NCBI GenBank assembly: GCA_964472315.1 | Contig: CAYYJS010000035.1 | Coordinates: 1-33,397 of the forward strand | DNA from: CAYYJS01 sp964472315 | Lineage (GTDB): Bacteria > Verrucomicrobiota > Kiritimatiellia > UBA8416 | Direction of reading: 5' to 3' | Length of the DNA: 33,397 nt | Part shown: piece by piece, positions 19,210-27,768 of the stretch | How the letters are laid out: every line of letters begins with the position of its first letter | Position numbering within the stretch: position 1 is the stretch's first letter | Translations under genes and position numbers: made by a program | Notes under the pieces: model-generated | What the model was told of the DNA's origin: nothing | The model's database searches: none | What the model saw: the letters and a program-made list of their open reading frames with translations, nothing else

Positions 19210-21642
19210 CTACCGGACGCGGGTGACGCCGCGGCCGAGGGCCGGAAGGTGACGGGCGAGGGTGTCGGCATCGAGTTCGAAGAGAACGAAGCCATTCGCG
19301 CCGAGGGAGCGCAGCAGGTCGATCTGTCGGGCGACCTGCTCGGGCGGCAATCCTGGCGCGGAGGCTCCGATGCCGGAATAGAGGGCGACGCCGTGCGCGG
19401 GCAGCGCCAGATTGCGCCGCGCCTGGCTCTCGAACGCGCGATCGTCCGCGGTGTAATTCATCGGACACACGAAATCCAACAGGCCTTCGCGCATCCAGGC
19501 GTGCCAATCCTGGCCGAGCGTTTCCCGGCATTCGGGGTAGCCCGCGAAAACGGCCGCCGAAAGCTTCACGTTCGGATGCCGTGCCCTGAGTTCCGTGCGG
19601 ACCGCGCGGACGAGTCGCGTGATCTGCTCGCGCCGCCAGTCGAGGAAGGCGTCTCGCAGCGGCCGGCCCTGCCGGACGCAGGCCGGCCAGTCCTTTTCGG
19701 CGATGGGTTTGCCCCGCGTGGCCGCGAAACGTGTGCGGCAACCGTCGCAGAAGCAGGCGTTGGAATCCGGGTAGCGAATATAGTCGAGATGGATGCCGTC
19801 GACCGGATAGCGGTCCGCCACCTCCAGCAGCGAATCGCGCTCGAGCGCCAGATTGTCGGGATGCGACGGGCAAAGCCATGGGGCATCTCCGTTCGTGAGG
19901 GGGGACTGCAGACGTCCCGCCTTGCGCAGTTCCGCGACCCACGGTTCCGGCGCGCCACGCAGGTTCCAGCACACCTTCCACGCGTGCATCTGGAGCCCGT
20001 TGGCGTGACAGGCGGCCACGCAGGCGCCGAGGAGATCGCCGCGTGTCGCGACTTCCGGAGCCACCGGCAACACGGAACTGGGATAGAACGCCTTCCCGGC
20101 CCACAAGGCGTTGGCGAGGATCGCGGTGAATCCGTTGCGGCGGGCGATCCGCGCCACCGCATGCCAGTCCGCGGGCGGCACGCCCTCGGCGGAGTGACAC
20201 CACAGACCGCGGAACTCGTTGTCGCGTCCCTCGCTCGACAACAGCGCCAGATACGCATCGCACAGCATGCGACGCGTCACCTGCGCCCGCGCCAGGAGAT
20301 CCGCGAATGGCGCGTCTTTCAGCAACGCCTGGGTTTGCGCGCGGTAAGCCTCGATGGCGGCGACGTTCGAATCGCCGACTTGCATCCGTCCCGTGCGCCG
20401 CGCTTCCGACTGCAGGAATGCGCGGGCATCGGGCCAATTCCGCGCATGGAGCAGGTGCTCCGCGTGGGTGACGATGGCGCCGGCCAGTTCGGCGCGCATG
20501 TCGGGGCGCAGTCGCGCGATGAGCGCCGCCAGCAGGATGCCTTTCTGTTCCTGGTCCATATTGGTCAGAACGTGGCCGATGTAGGCGCCGTTGGTGTTGA
20601 CGGTCACGGCGGGGATCTCCGTGTCGCGGCCCGCGGCATCCCGCCAGGTGCCCAGGACGGTCGCCGAGACCGGTTCCGGAACGATCACGTTCCAGGAATC
20701 CTGCCGGATCGCGTTCGGGAAGCCTTCCGCCGCGCGGCCCGGAAAGTGAATGGCGGCGAACTCGCCCGGCGTGGAGGCGGCACGCCAGCCTTTCTCGCGA
20801 ATGCCGAGCAGCGGCTCCAGGGCATCGGGCAGGACGTAGGACAGAATGAACACGCCGCCGCGCGCGACGAACGCTCGCATGGCCGGCACGTCGGCGTCGC
20901 TAAAGCCTGAGTTGTGCGGCAGAATCGCCACGCGGCATGTCGGCGGCAGGCCGGTGACGATGTCGGTGTCGTCCACCATGCCGGCGGCGATGCCCATCCG
21001 CGCCAGCCAGTCGGTGGTCAACGTGCAATAGTGATTCACGTTCCACGCCGCGTTGCCGCCTTCGTTAGCGAGGCGCGCGTTGCGGACCACGACGATATCG
21101 TGCCGGATGCCGTGCAGGTCCGCGACATCCAGCACCGTATCGCGGCCGCTGCCGCGCCAGGCGGCGATCCGGACGCGGTCGATGGAGTTCCATCCGGTCG
21201 GCTGGTCCTCGACCGAAAAGGCGCCGCGATCGAGTGCGATATCCATCCAATTGGTTCCGGCGGGCGTGACCCAGGCGCCATACCAACCGGAGCCGCTTCG
21301 GAAGTAGAGCGATACGCGGCGCACGGCATCGGCGTTATGCACACGCAACCGGAAGCCCACACCGGTGAAGCTCGACAGGTTCAGCGTGACGGCGGCATCC
21401 CAGAAGACCCGGTCGTCGGCGGTGGCGAGCTTGCAGGGGAGGGATACGCCGGGCCGACCGGCAACCATGGCGCGTCGGACCGCGCCGTGCGTGCCGTCGG
21501 GCGATCGCCACGCGGACGCGCCCGAGGCCGTCCCCTCGCCGAACACCGGCAGCGGCGTGACCTGTACCCCCGCCGTCGCCGATGCGACCGCCAGCGCCAG
21601 CGTCAACAGCGCCGCCCCGCCTCTCTTGTCGAACTTCCGCAT
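19210..21642 (-). CDS. Secreted glycosidase-like protein (DUF187/GHL10 type)
   Basis: An 810-residue exported protein. Residues 1-24 form a signal peptide (RGGAALLTLALAVASATA). Residues 40-190 look like a carbohydrate-binding beta-sandwich. Residues 195-330 resemble a glutamine-amidotransferase-like domain (VAILPHNSGFSDADVPAMRAFVARGG in two parts: VAILPHNSG, MRAFVARGGVFI). Residues 480-800 are the hydrolase-like TIM barrel of the DUF187/PF02638 family, with GLWCHS near its start and the hallmark DGIHLDYIRYP at 615-625, then FVCPMNYTADD and GANGFVLFE. Such proteins act on polysaccharides outside the cytoplasm; the substrate is unknown. The start is the ATG at 21642. It lies 47 bases after serA on the same strand. 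Confidence 0.82.
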   Translation of the reverse strand: MRKFDKRGGAALLTLALAVASATAGVQVTPLPVFGEGTASGASAWRSPDGTHGAVRRAMVAGRPGVSLPCKLATADDRVFWDAAVTLNLSSFTGVGFRLRVHNADAVRRVSLYFRSGSGWYGAWVTPAGTNWMDIALDRGAFSVEDQPTGWNSIDRVRIAAWRGSGRDTVLDVADLHGIRHDIVVVRNARLANEGGNAAWNVNHYCTLTTDWLARMGIAAGMVDDTDIVTGLPPTCRVAILPHNSGFSDADVPAMRAFVARGGVFILSYVLPDALEPLLGIREKGWRAASTPGEFAAIHFPGRAAEGFPNAIRQDSWNVIVPEPVSATVLGTWRDAAGRDTEIPAVTVNTNGAYIGHVLTNMDQEQKGILLAALIARLRPDMRAELAGAIVTHAEHLLHARNWPDARAFLQSEARRTGRMQVGDSNVAAIEAYRAQTQALLKDAPFADLLARAQVTRRMLCDAYLALLSSEGRDNEFRGLWCHSAEGVPPADWHAVARIARRNGFTAILANALWAGKAFYPSSVLPVAPEVATRGDLLGACVAACHANGLQMHAWKVCWNLRGAPEPWVAELRKAGRLQSPLTNGDAPWLCPSHPDNLALERDSLLEVADRYPVDGIHLDYIRYPDSNACFCDGCRTRFAATRGKPIAEKDWPACVRQGRPLRDAFLDWRREQITRLVRAVRTELRARHPNVKLSAAVFAGYPECRETLGQDWHAWMREGLLDFVCPMNYTADDRAFESQARRNLALPAHGVALYSGIGASAPGLPPEQVARQIDLLRSLGANGFVLFELDADTLARHLPALGRGVTRVR

Positions 21643-21689
21643 GGGCGCCACTATGCCGGGTCGCACACCGGCGTGCAATGCAAAGCGCG

Positions 21690-23270
21690 CTACAGTTTCA
21701 TGGAAAACGCGGCGACGGCCTGGATCTCCGTGCTGATCGCGCCGATCAGGGCCTCCGGAACCTCGTCGTTGACCTTCATGATGGCCAGCGAGCGGTTGGT
21801 CTTCGAGTCGTGCGGATTGCGGACATCCTCGATATTGATGCCGGCATGCGCCAGACGGCTGCCGATCGTGCCGAGCACGCCGGGCCGGTCGTCATACAGG
21901 AACATGGCCAGGCAGCCGGTCGGTTCGAAGTACAGCCGGTCGAATTCGTTGATGCGCGAGATCATCTGAATGCCCTCGGCGATGGTGCCGCGAACGCTCA
22001 CGTGCCGCTCGTTGACGGCGTCGCTGGTCGAGGTGAGGTCGACGGTGATGGAACCGCCGTAGCCCTTCTCGGCGCTCGTCTCGCGGTTGATGTACTCGAT
22101 GCCCATCTCGTTCAGGAACTGGCGCGCGGCGACATGGTCGAGCGACCGGTCGAAATCGTCGCAGATGCCCGCCACGACCGGCGTCAGCAGCCAATCGGCA
22201 TAGGGGGCGAGGGCGCCGTAGAAACTGGTTTCGATCAGTTTCGGCGTGCGGATTCGGCGGGTCAGGCAGCGGCACATGCGGGCCAGGGTGTTGGCGAGCT
22301 CGCAATATGCCTCATTGAGCCCTTCCGGAATGTCGCGATTGACGATGAAGCTCGTGATGCCCTTGTCGTCGAAGTCGATCAACTGCTCCGCGGCGCGGCG
22401 CGCGGCATTGGCATTGGCTTCGAACGTGCTGGCGCCGAGGTGGGGCAGCATGATGTCCGCGATATCCGCCACGGTCTTGGGGCCTTCCGCATCCTTCGGG
22501 TAGACATCGTTGAGAAAGCGCAGCTTCCGGGCGGCCTTGGCGGCGCGCAGGGCGGCTTCGTCGATAATGCCCGCGCGCGCGCAGTTGACGATGGTCGTGC
22601 CGGGCTTCACGACGCCAAGCAGGTCGCGGCCGACGAGACCGCGCGTGCCTTCGTTTTCGGGAATGTGCAGCGAGATGTAGTCGGCTTCGGCGAACAGCGT
22701 GGCGAGGTCGTTGGTGACCCGGACGCCGAGGGCCTCCGCGCGTTCCGAGGAGATGACAGGATCGAAGCCGATCAAGTTGACGTCAAACCCGGACAGGCGC
22801 TTGGCGACGAGCTGGCCGATGTTCCCGAGTCCGACGATCCCGACGGTCTTGCCGGCGAGTTCGTGGCCCATGAACGCTTTCTTCTCCCAGCCACCGGCGC
22901 GGGTCGAGGCATCCGCGGCGATAATATGGCGCGCGTCGGCGAGCATCAAGGCGATGACCTCCTCGGCGACCGCGTTGGAATTCGCGCCGGGCGTATTCAT
23001 GACGTCGATGCGGCGCGCGCGGGCGTGACGGGTGTCGATGGTGTCGTAGCCGGCGCCGGCGCGGATGATGACGCGCAGATGGGCGAAGGCATCGATCGTG
23101 GCGGCGTTGACCTTTTCGCTGCGGACGATCAGCGCATACGCGTCAGGGTGGACCCTGGCCAGAGCGTCAAGGGGCGTCTTGTCGTCCTGGACCACCTCGT
23201 AAGCGCCATGCGCGCGGAGCAGTTCGGCGGCGATCGCATCCAACTTGGTGGGGATCAGTACCTTCTTCAT
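21690..23270 (-). CDS. serA: D-3-phosphoglycerate dehydrogenase
   Basis: A 526-residue enzyme for the first step of serine synthesis: 3-phosphoglycerate to 3-phosphohydroxypyruvate with NAD+. The NAD-binding fold shows VGLGNIGQLVAKRL near 145-160, NSNAVAEEVIALML, and RAGIIDEAAL. The catalytic His lies in LPHLGAS. The C-terminal half has the allosteric-substrate-binding domain and a final ACT domain (MFLYDDRPGVLGTIGSRLA). Length matches the long (type 1) form. The ATG at 23270 has AGGAGA nine bases upstream. It is preceded by its own predicted promoter and followed closely by the glycosidase-like gene, which may be co-transcribed. Confidence 0.96.
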   Translation of the reverse strand: MKKVLIPTKLDAIAAELLRAHGAYEVVQDDKTPLDALARVHPDAYALIVRSEKVNAATIDAFAHLRVIIRAGAGYDTIDTRHARARRIDVMNTPGANSNAVAEEVIALMLADARHIIAADASTRAGGWEKKAFMGHELAGKTVGIVGLGNIGQLVAKRLSGFDVNLIGFDPVISSERAEALGVRVTNDLATLFAEADYISLHIPENEGTRGLVGRDLLGVVKPGTTIVNCARAGIIDEAALRAAKAARKLRFLNDVYPKDAEGPKTVADIADIMLPHLGASTFEANANAARRAAEQLIDFDDKGITSFIVNRDIPEGLNEAYCELANTLARMCRCLTRRIRTPKLIETSFYGALAPYADWLLTPVVAGICDDFDRSLDHVAARQFLNEMGIEYINRETSAEKGYGGSITVDLTSTSDAVNERHVSVRGTIAEGIQMISRINEFDRLYFEPTGCLAMFLYDDRPGVLGTIGSRLAHAGINIEDVRNPHDSKTNRSLAIMKVNDEVPEALIGAISTEIQAVAAFSMKL

Positions 23271-23315
23271 GCGGCAGTCTCCTTCAATGACGGGCCAACC
23301 AACACAAGCGCCGAG

Positions 23316-23344
23316 ACTCTAGTACGGCCGGCGGACGGAATCAA
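23316..23344 (-). promoter_or_regulatory. Possible serA promoter
   Basis: On the minus strand TTGATT (23339-23344) is 17 bases from TAGAGT (23316-23321), about 45 bases upstream of the serA start. Spacing is ideal and each hexamer matches four of six consensus bases. Confidence 0.4.
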
Positions 23345-23352
23345 GGGGTTGC

Positions 23353-24084
23353 TCAATCGATGGCCAGGACGGCTTCGAGATCGTCGTCGCGCATGCCGCC
23401 CAACCGGATGCTCTCGCGATAGTGGTGTCGCGCGGCTTCGATGTCCGGCGCGGTGGCGCGGACGAGAAGCTGGGCCAGGTTGTAATGCGCTTCGCCCATG
23501 GCCGGCGCCATCTCGACCGCGCGTTTCAGCATGGCGATGGCCTGGATGTTGTCGCCGAGGCCGAGGCAGGCGGTGCCCATCGCCAGCAGCCCGACCGGAT
23601 CGTCGGGCGCATCCGTCAGGTGGCGTGACAGGATGGTGCGCGCCCGCTCGAACTGCCCCGTACGACAGAGCGCAATGCCTTCGGCAACGGATGGGGCTAC
23701 GGGCAGAACCGCGGCTTTCCCGGGGGGATCGCGTGGCGCCGGAGCGGGCGTGTCGACCGCGTTTGTGGCGCCGGTCACGGCGGCCGTCGCCGGCGCCGCC
23801 AGCAGTCCCATGATCTGGTTCCGGCAGTAGCCGATGCGGAAGAGAACCAGTTCCGTCTGCGTGTCGGGGTGCTTCGCGGCCAGTTCCTGATAGGCGGCGA
23901 TCGCCGCGCCATACAGGCGGCGCGCATCGTCGGTTCGGCCCTCGCCGCGGGCGGCGTCGGCCTGTTCCAGCAGGCGGAACGTGGCGTCGAACTGGTCCTG
24001 CGCCCGGGGCGCGGCCGCACGCGACGGCGTGCCTGTCAGCAACAGCACAATGGTCGGCAGAAGGGCGAACATCCTTGGAATCAT
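23353..24084 (-). CDS. Exported tetratricopeptide-repeat protein
   Basis: A 243-residue protein with a hydrophobic signal-like N-terminus (MFALLPTIVLLLTGTPSRAAA). Residues 25-80 and 150-235 look like TPR helices (CRTGQFERARTILSRHL, AIAMLKRAVEMAPAMGEAHYN, LAQLLV). Between them is an Ala/Pro-rich linker. TPRs mediate protein contacts, probably in the periplasm. The start could be GTG at 24090 or ATG at 24084; the ATG is preferred as neither has a strong ribosome site. It lies upstream of serA on the same strand. Confidence 0.75.
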   Translation of the reverse strand: MIPRMFALLPTIVLLLTGTPSRAAAPRAQDQFDATFRLLEQADAARGEGRTDDARRLYGAAIAAYQELAAKHPDTQTELVLFRIGYCRNQIMGLLAAPATAAVTGATNAVDTPAPAPRDPPGKAAVLPVAPSVAEGIALCRTGQFERARTILSRHLTDAPDDPVGLLAMGTACLGLGDNIQAIAMLKRAVEMAPAMGEAHYNLAQLLVRATAPDIEAARHHYRESIRLGGMRDDDLEAVLAID

Positions 24085-24167
24085 GCGCACACTCTATTCG
24101 TCTCGCCCGCCCTTGGCAAGCGTTCGCCCGGCCGCACCCACACGCCTCGCTCTCCGACAGCCGACGG

Positions 24168-24653
24168 CTAGTCGTCGATCGGTTCGACGAACGCACGCTC
24201 GACGTCGACGGCGACGGCCTGGCCGATCATCTCCACGTTGAGGCGCACCTTCGCGGGGCCGTGCAGGGTGTCGACGGTGCCTTCGACTCCCATGAACGGG
24301 CCAGCCGTGATCCGCACGCGGCGTCCCTTCTGGATGGCGGCCGACGCGCCGAGCGACGGGTCGATATCCAGCGCCAGGCGTATCTGATCGAGTTCGTGCA
24401 CGAGGGTGGTCTCGTCGGGGGGGGTGAGGATGTTGACGATGTAATGCGCCATGAGGACGAGGGCGCGCTGGTCCGGCGTGAACGCGACGAAAAAGTAACC
24501 GGGGAACAGCGGCTTCTCGACCGTCACGCGGCGGCGTTGATAGATCTTTGTCTCCCGGCGCAACGGCAGGTAGTGCTCGAGCGCGTGGACATGGCAATAC
24601 TCGGCCAGCTTCTTCTCGGTGCGGGGGCGGATGTGCAGGACAAACCAGCTCAT
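24168..24653 (-). CDS. NusG-family transcription elongation factor (RfaH/UpxY-like paralogue)
   Basis: A 161-residue protein. Residues 1-100 are a NusG N-terminal domain (SWFVLHIRPRTEKKLAEYC, LEHYLPLRRETKIYQRRRV in parts, LFPGYFFVAF). Residues 105-160 are a KOW domain (KGRRVRITAGPFMGVEGTV). The domain binds RNA polymerase and the KOW part contacts ribosome or Rho. It is shorter than housekeeping NusG, and no secE or rplK is nearby, so it is more like the specialised RfaH/UpxY group that controls long operons such as polysaccharide loci. No Shine-Dalgarno site is visible. The predicted transcript (TTGCGC, 18 bases, TACTCT) would begin close to the ATG. It is divergent from pyrH. Confidence 0.82.
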   Translation of the reverse strand: MSWFVLHIRPRTEKKLAEYCHVHALEHYLPLRRETKIYQRRRVTVEKPLFPGYFFVAFTPDQRALVLMAHYIVNILTPPDETTLVHELDQIRLALDIDPSLGASAAIQKGRRVRITAGPFMGVEGTVDTLHGPAKVRLNVEMIGQAVAVDVERAFVEPIDD

Positions 24654-24707
24654 GGACGGTGAGAGTAGCGGCATCGCCCGCCTTCGCGCAAGCGCCGGAT
24701 TTCGGTA

Positions 24708-24737
24708 TTTACGGCGCGGGCGGTTTCGGCGTATGTT
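24708..24737 (+). promoter_or_regulatory. Possible pyrH-frr promoter
   Basis: TTTACG (24708-24713) is 18 bases from TATGTT (24732-24737), in the 133-base gap between divergent genes. Transcription would start near 24744, about 43 bases before pyrH. Confidence 0.4.
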
Positions 24738-24786
24738 CTCACCGCGCTTCGGTTGTCCCGACACCCGCCCACCAGAGGAGCCATCG

Positions 24787-25518
24787 ATGGCAGAAACGTT
24801 ACCAGGTCCCAAATACAGGCGCGTGCTGATCAAACTCAGCGGCGAGGCCCTTCAGAACCGCGATATCGGACTCGGCATCGACCCCGTCGTCGTGGGCAAC
24901 GTGGCGGACCGCGTGAAACAGGTGGTCGAACTCGGCGTGCAGGTGGCGATGGTCATCGGCGGCGGCAACATCTTCCGCGGCATGAGCGGTCAGGCGCGCG
25001 GGATCAACCGTAGCGCGGGCGACTACATGGGCATGCTGGCGACCGTGATCAATGCGCTGGCCATGCAGAGCGCGCTCGAGAAGATCGGCATGCAGACGCG
25101 CGTGCAAAGCGCCATCGAGATGCGCCAAGTCGCCGAGCCGTTCATCCTGCGGCGCGCGCTCCGGCATCTGGATAAGGGCCGCGTGGTGATTTTCGGCGCC
25201 GGGACCGGCAACCCGTACTTCAGCACCGATACGGCCGCCGCGTTGCGCGCCAGCGAAATCGGCGCCGACGCGCTGCTCAAGGCCACGAAGGTGGACGGTG
25301 TCTATTCCGCCGATCCCATGAAGGACCCGTCCGCGTCGCGGTATACCCGGCTGACATACTCCGAGGCTCTCACGCGTTCGCTTAAGGTCATGGACGCCGC
25401 CGCATTTTCCCTCTGCATGGAGAACAACATCCCGATCGTCGTGTTCAACTTCTTCAAGCCGGCCGACATGCTCGACGTGATCATGGGCCGGGAAGTGGGG
25501 ACGCTGGTCGGCAAGTGA
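24787..25518 (+). CDS. pyrH: UMP kinase
   Basis: A 243-residue hexameric-type bacterial uridylate kinase (UMP to UDP), of the amino-acid-kinase fold. Motifs: RVLIKLSGEAL near 13-23, MVIGGGNIFRG near 57-67, VFGAGTGNPYFSTDTAAALRA in parts (GAGTGNP, FSTDTAAALRA), and the C-terminal IPIVVFNFF. GAGGAG six bases before the ATG at 24787 sets the start. An upstream in-frame extension exists but lacks a ribosome site. The common pyrH-frr order is kept, 16 bases apart, though rpsB and tsf are not next to it here. Confidence 0.97.
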   Translation: MAETLPGPKYRRVLIKLSGEALQNRDIGLGIDPVVVGNVADRVKQVVELGVQVAMVIGGGNIFRGMSGQARGINRSAGDYMGMLATVINALAMQSALEKIGMQTRVQSAIEMRQVAEPFILRRALRHLDKGRVVIFGAGTGNPYFSTDTAAALRASEIGADALLKATKVDGVYSADPMKDPSASRYTRLTYSEALTRSLKVMDAAAFSLCMENNIPIVVFNFFKPADMLDVIMGREVGTLVGK

Positions 25519-25534
25519 CACCAGGAGACGCGCT

Positions 25535-26098
25535 ATGGAAACCGTTGATGAAGTCCTGCTCGATACCGAAGAGAAGATGGAGAAATCCATCGGGTTTCTG
25601 CATGAACAGTTCTCCGGCATTCGCACCGGCAAGGCCTCGCCGGCGCTCGTGGAGAACATCGAAGTCGCCTATTACGGGACGATGACCCGTCTGCGCGAGT
25701 TGGCCAACATCTCGACGCCGGGACCGCGGTTGGTCGTGATCCAGCCCTATGACCCGAGCAGTCTGCCGAATATCGAGAAGGCCATTCTGGGCGCCAACAT
25801 CGGCGTCACGCCGATCAACGACGGGCGTGTCATCCGCGTGCCGATTCCCGAGCTCAGCGAGGACCGTCGCAAGGAGATGGTCAAGGTGGCGCGGCGTACG
25901 GCCGAAGAGGGGCGCGTTGCCGTGCGTAGTGTCCGGCGCGAGGCCAATGAGCAGACCAAGGCGCTCCAGAAGAACGGAAAGGTCACCGAAGACGAGCGGG
26001 ATGGCGCTTTTGACGAGATCCAGAAGCTGACCGATGCGTATGCCGCCAAGATCGATGCGTCGTTGAAATCGAAGGAAGCGGAGATCATGGCCGTGTAG
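25535..26098 (+). CDS. frr: Ribosome recycling factor
   Basis: A 187-residue protein that splits the post-termination ribosome with EF-G. Hallmarks are IRTGKASPALVENIEV near 29-45, PGPRLVVIQPYDPSSLPNIEKAI in parts, and the C-terminal helical RRKEMVKVARRTAEEGRVAVR block. Length is normal. AGGAG lies seven bases before the ATG. It follows pyrH at 16 bases and is probably co-transcribed. Confidence 0.97.
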   Translation: METVDEVLLDTEEKMEKSIGFLHEQFSGIRTGKASPALVENIEVAYYGTMTRLRELANISTPGPRLVVIQPYDPSSLPNIEKAILGANIGVTPINDGRVIRVPIPELSEDRRKEMVKVARRTAEEGRVAVRSVRREANEQTKALQKNGKVTEDERDGAFDEIQKLTDAYAAKIDASLKSKEAEIMAV

Positions 26099-26117
26099 CG
26101 TGTGTCGCCCTTCTGGG

Positions 26118-26147
26118 TTGACGGCGGCGAAGCCGGCCCGGTATAGT
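26118..26147 (+). promoter_or_regulatory. Strong sigma70-type promoter
   Basis: TTGACG (26118-26123) is 18 bases from TATAGT (26142-26147), each matching five of six consensus bases. A start near 26154 leaves a leader of about 22 bases for the repetitive membrane protein at 26176. It separates that gene from frr. Confidence 0.65.
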
Positions 26148-26175
26148 AAATGAATCGTGGAATGGAGCGATGACT

Positions 26176-27375
26176 ATGGCAGAGAACCCTGAAACGAACG
26201 GCCTTGCGCTTCCGCCCAAGCTGGACCTTCGCAAGAAGGGCATCCTCAAGACCCCGCAAACCGTGACGCCCGCGTTTGGCGTTCCGTCGGTCCCCGAGGC
26301 GCCCGTTGCCACACCCGAGGCCCCCGTAGCCGCTGTTGCGCCTGCCGCGCCCGTGACGCCTGTGATGACGCCTGCCGCGCCTGTGAGCCCTGCGCCGCCC
26401 GCCGTTCCCGTGCCGGTGGCGCCTGCCGCGCCCGTGGCGTCGTCCGCCGCCTCTTCGCCTCGTCCCATGCCCATCGGGGCGCCGCGACCGGCCGTGCCCG
26501 GAACGGTCCGTCTCCGACCCAAGATTCCGCTTTCGCCAGCCGGCGCCGTCGTACCGGTCGCCATCAAGCCGATCGGTCCCGCCGCGCCGACGCCGGCCGC
26601 GTCGATGCCCAAAGCTCCCGTCGCCGTGCCACCGCCGCCCGGCAAGCGCAAGACTTCCCGCATCCCGCTCGAAGGGGCACAGGCGGGCGGCGAGAAGCCG
26701 GAAGTCGCCGCGATGGCGCCCAAGACCATTCGCATCAAGCCCATCTCGGTCGACGCCGCGGACCCGGCGTCGGCGGAAGCCCCGGCTGCGAAGTCCGGTG
26801 TGCTTGGCGCGCCCGGCGGGGCCGAGCAGGGCGACCCCAAACGCCAGACATCCCGCATTTCGCTGGAGGCGGCGCTCGGCTCCGAAGACCGCGCGGGCGG
26901 TTCGCCGAAAACCATTCGCCTCAAACGCCCGGCGGAGGCTGGAACGGTCAAGGTGACGCGTCCCGATGCGTCCGGCGCCCCGATGGGCAAGACGGCCGAG
27001 ATCGATGCGCCCGAGGAGGCATCCGACGACGATTCCGATGCCGCGCTCACGCAGAAGAAGACCATCAAGGTCAAACGCCCCATGCAGCGGCGCGCCGTCA
27101 AGAGTGTCAGTGTCGCCCGGCGTCCGGGCGAAGGCGGCCAGGATGCCGACGGCGTCCCCATGGCGGCAAGCGTCGGCATGCCCGGCGGCGCCGCGCGAGC
27201 CGTCGATTCGGCGCATTGGACATTCATCACGTTCGCGATCGTGTCGGTGATTGTCAGTCTGACCATCATCTACATGTTGGCCGCGCAGGCCTGCGGGCCC
27301 GATTTCAGTCTGACCCAGCTTTCGTACGGGTTACGGGAAATGGATCTGCCGTGGCCGGGTAAGCTCGTACGGTGA
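26176..27375 (+). CDS. Pro/Ala-rich single-pass membrane protein with repeated TSRIxLE and KTIRLKRP motifs
   Basis: A 399-residue protein. Residues 35-170 are Pro/Ala/Val-rich and low in complexity. Residues 155-330 alternate two short motifs: KTSRIPLEGA and QTSRISLEAA, and KTIRIKPI, KTIRLKRP, TVKVTRP, KKTIKVKRP. An acidic stretch (EEASDDDSD) precedes the last. Residues 348-370 form one membrane span (FITFAIVSVIVSLTIIYML), leaving a short C-terminus ending in LPWPGKLVR. The large disordered part is probably cytoplasmic. The ATG at 26170 is too close to GGAG (two bases), so 26176 (eight bases) is chosen. I do not know a function. The repeated Ser/Thr-Arg motifs could be docking or phosphorylation sites. 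Confidence 0.75.
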   Translation: MAENPETNGLALPPKLDLRKKGILKTPQTVTPAFGVPSVPEAPVATPEAPVAAVAPAAPVTPVMTPAAPVSPAPPAVPVPVAPAAPVASSAASSPRPMPIGAPRPAVPGTVRLRPKIPLSPAGAVVPVAIKPIGPAAPTPAASMPKAPVAVPPPPGKRKTSRIPLEGAQAGGEKPEVAAMAPKTIRIKPISVDAADPASAEAPAAKSGVLGAPGGAEQGDPKRQTSRISLEAALGSEDRAGGSPKTIRLKRPAEAGTVKVTRPDASGAPMGKTAEIDAPEEASDDDSDAALTQKKTIKVKRPMQRRAVKSVSVARRPGEGGQDADGVPMAASVGMPGGAARAVDSAHWTFITFAIVSVIVSLTIIYMLAAQACGPDFSLTQLSYGLREMDLPWPGKLVR

Positions 27376-27438
27376 TCGACGGTGCAGGGAGTGTGTTAAC
27401 GCGGCGGGAGCGCCGCCTCAAGCCGGAAGGAGAATGCT

Positions 27439-27768
27439 ATGTCCGTGGCGGCTATCGTTCATATCGAAGGCGACAACTGGCAGAGCGAAGTCATGACCTC
27501 CAAGCTTCCCGTGCTCGTCGATTTCTGGGCGGAGTGGTGCGGCCCGTGTCGGGCGCTCGCCCCGGTCCTTGACGATCTCGCGGCCACGTATGCGGGCAAG
27601 CTCAAGGTGGTCAAGGTCGACGTCGACAAGAACCAGGCGCTTGCCGGGAGTTTCGGCATTCGCTCCATTCCCACGCTGCTCATCATGAAGGCCGGCGTCG
27701 TGCGCGAGCAAATGGTCGGCGCCGTGCCCAAGGCGCAGTTGGCGGCCAAGATCGACGCCCACGTCTAG
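27439..27768 (+). CDS. trxA: Thioredoxin
   Basis: A 109-residue thioredoxin that reduces disulphides in the cytoplasm. The active site WCGPC has Cys34 and Cys37, and the cis-proline lies in SIPTL (Pro78). Length and the DFWAEWCGPCRALAPVL context are typical. GGAAGGAG lies upstream of the ATG at 27439. Its stop overlaps that of the convergent response regulator inside a CTAG palindrome, so no terminator separates them. Confidence 0.96.
   Translation: MSVAAIVHIEGDNWQSEVMTSKLPVLVDFWAEWCGPCRALAPVLDDLAATYAGKLKVVKVDVDKNQALAGSFGIRSIPTLLIMKAGVVREQMVGAVPKAQLAAKIDAHV

Noticed and set aside
21582..23813. A 743-codon plus-strand frame opposite serA and the TPR gene
   Set aside because: SerA is certain on the other strand; this frame has no recognisable domain and is a GC-skew artefact.
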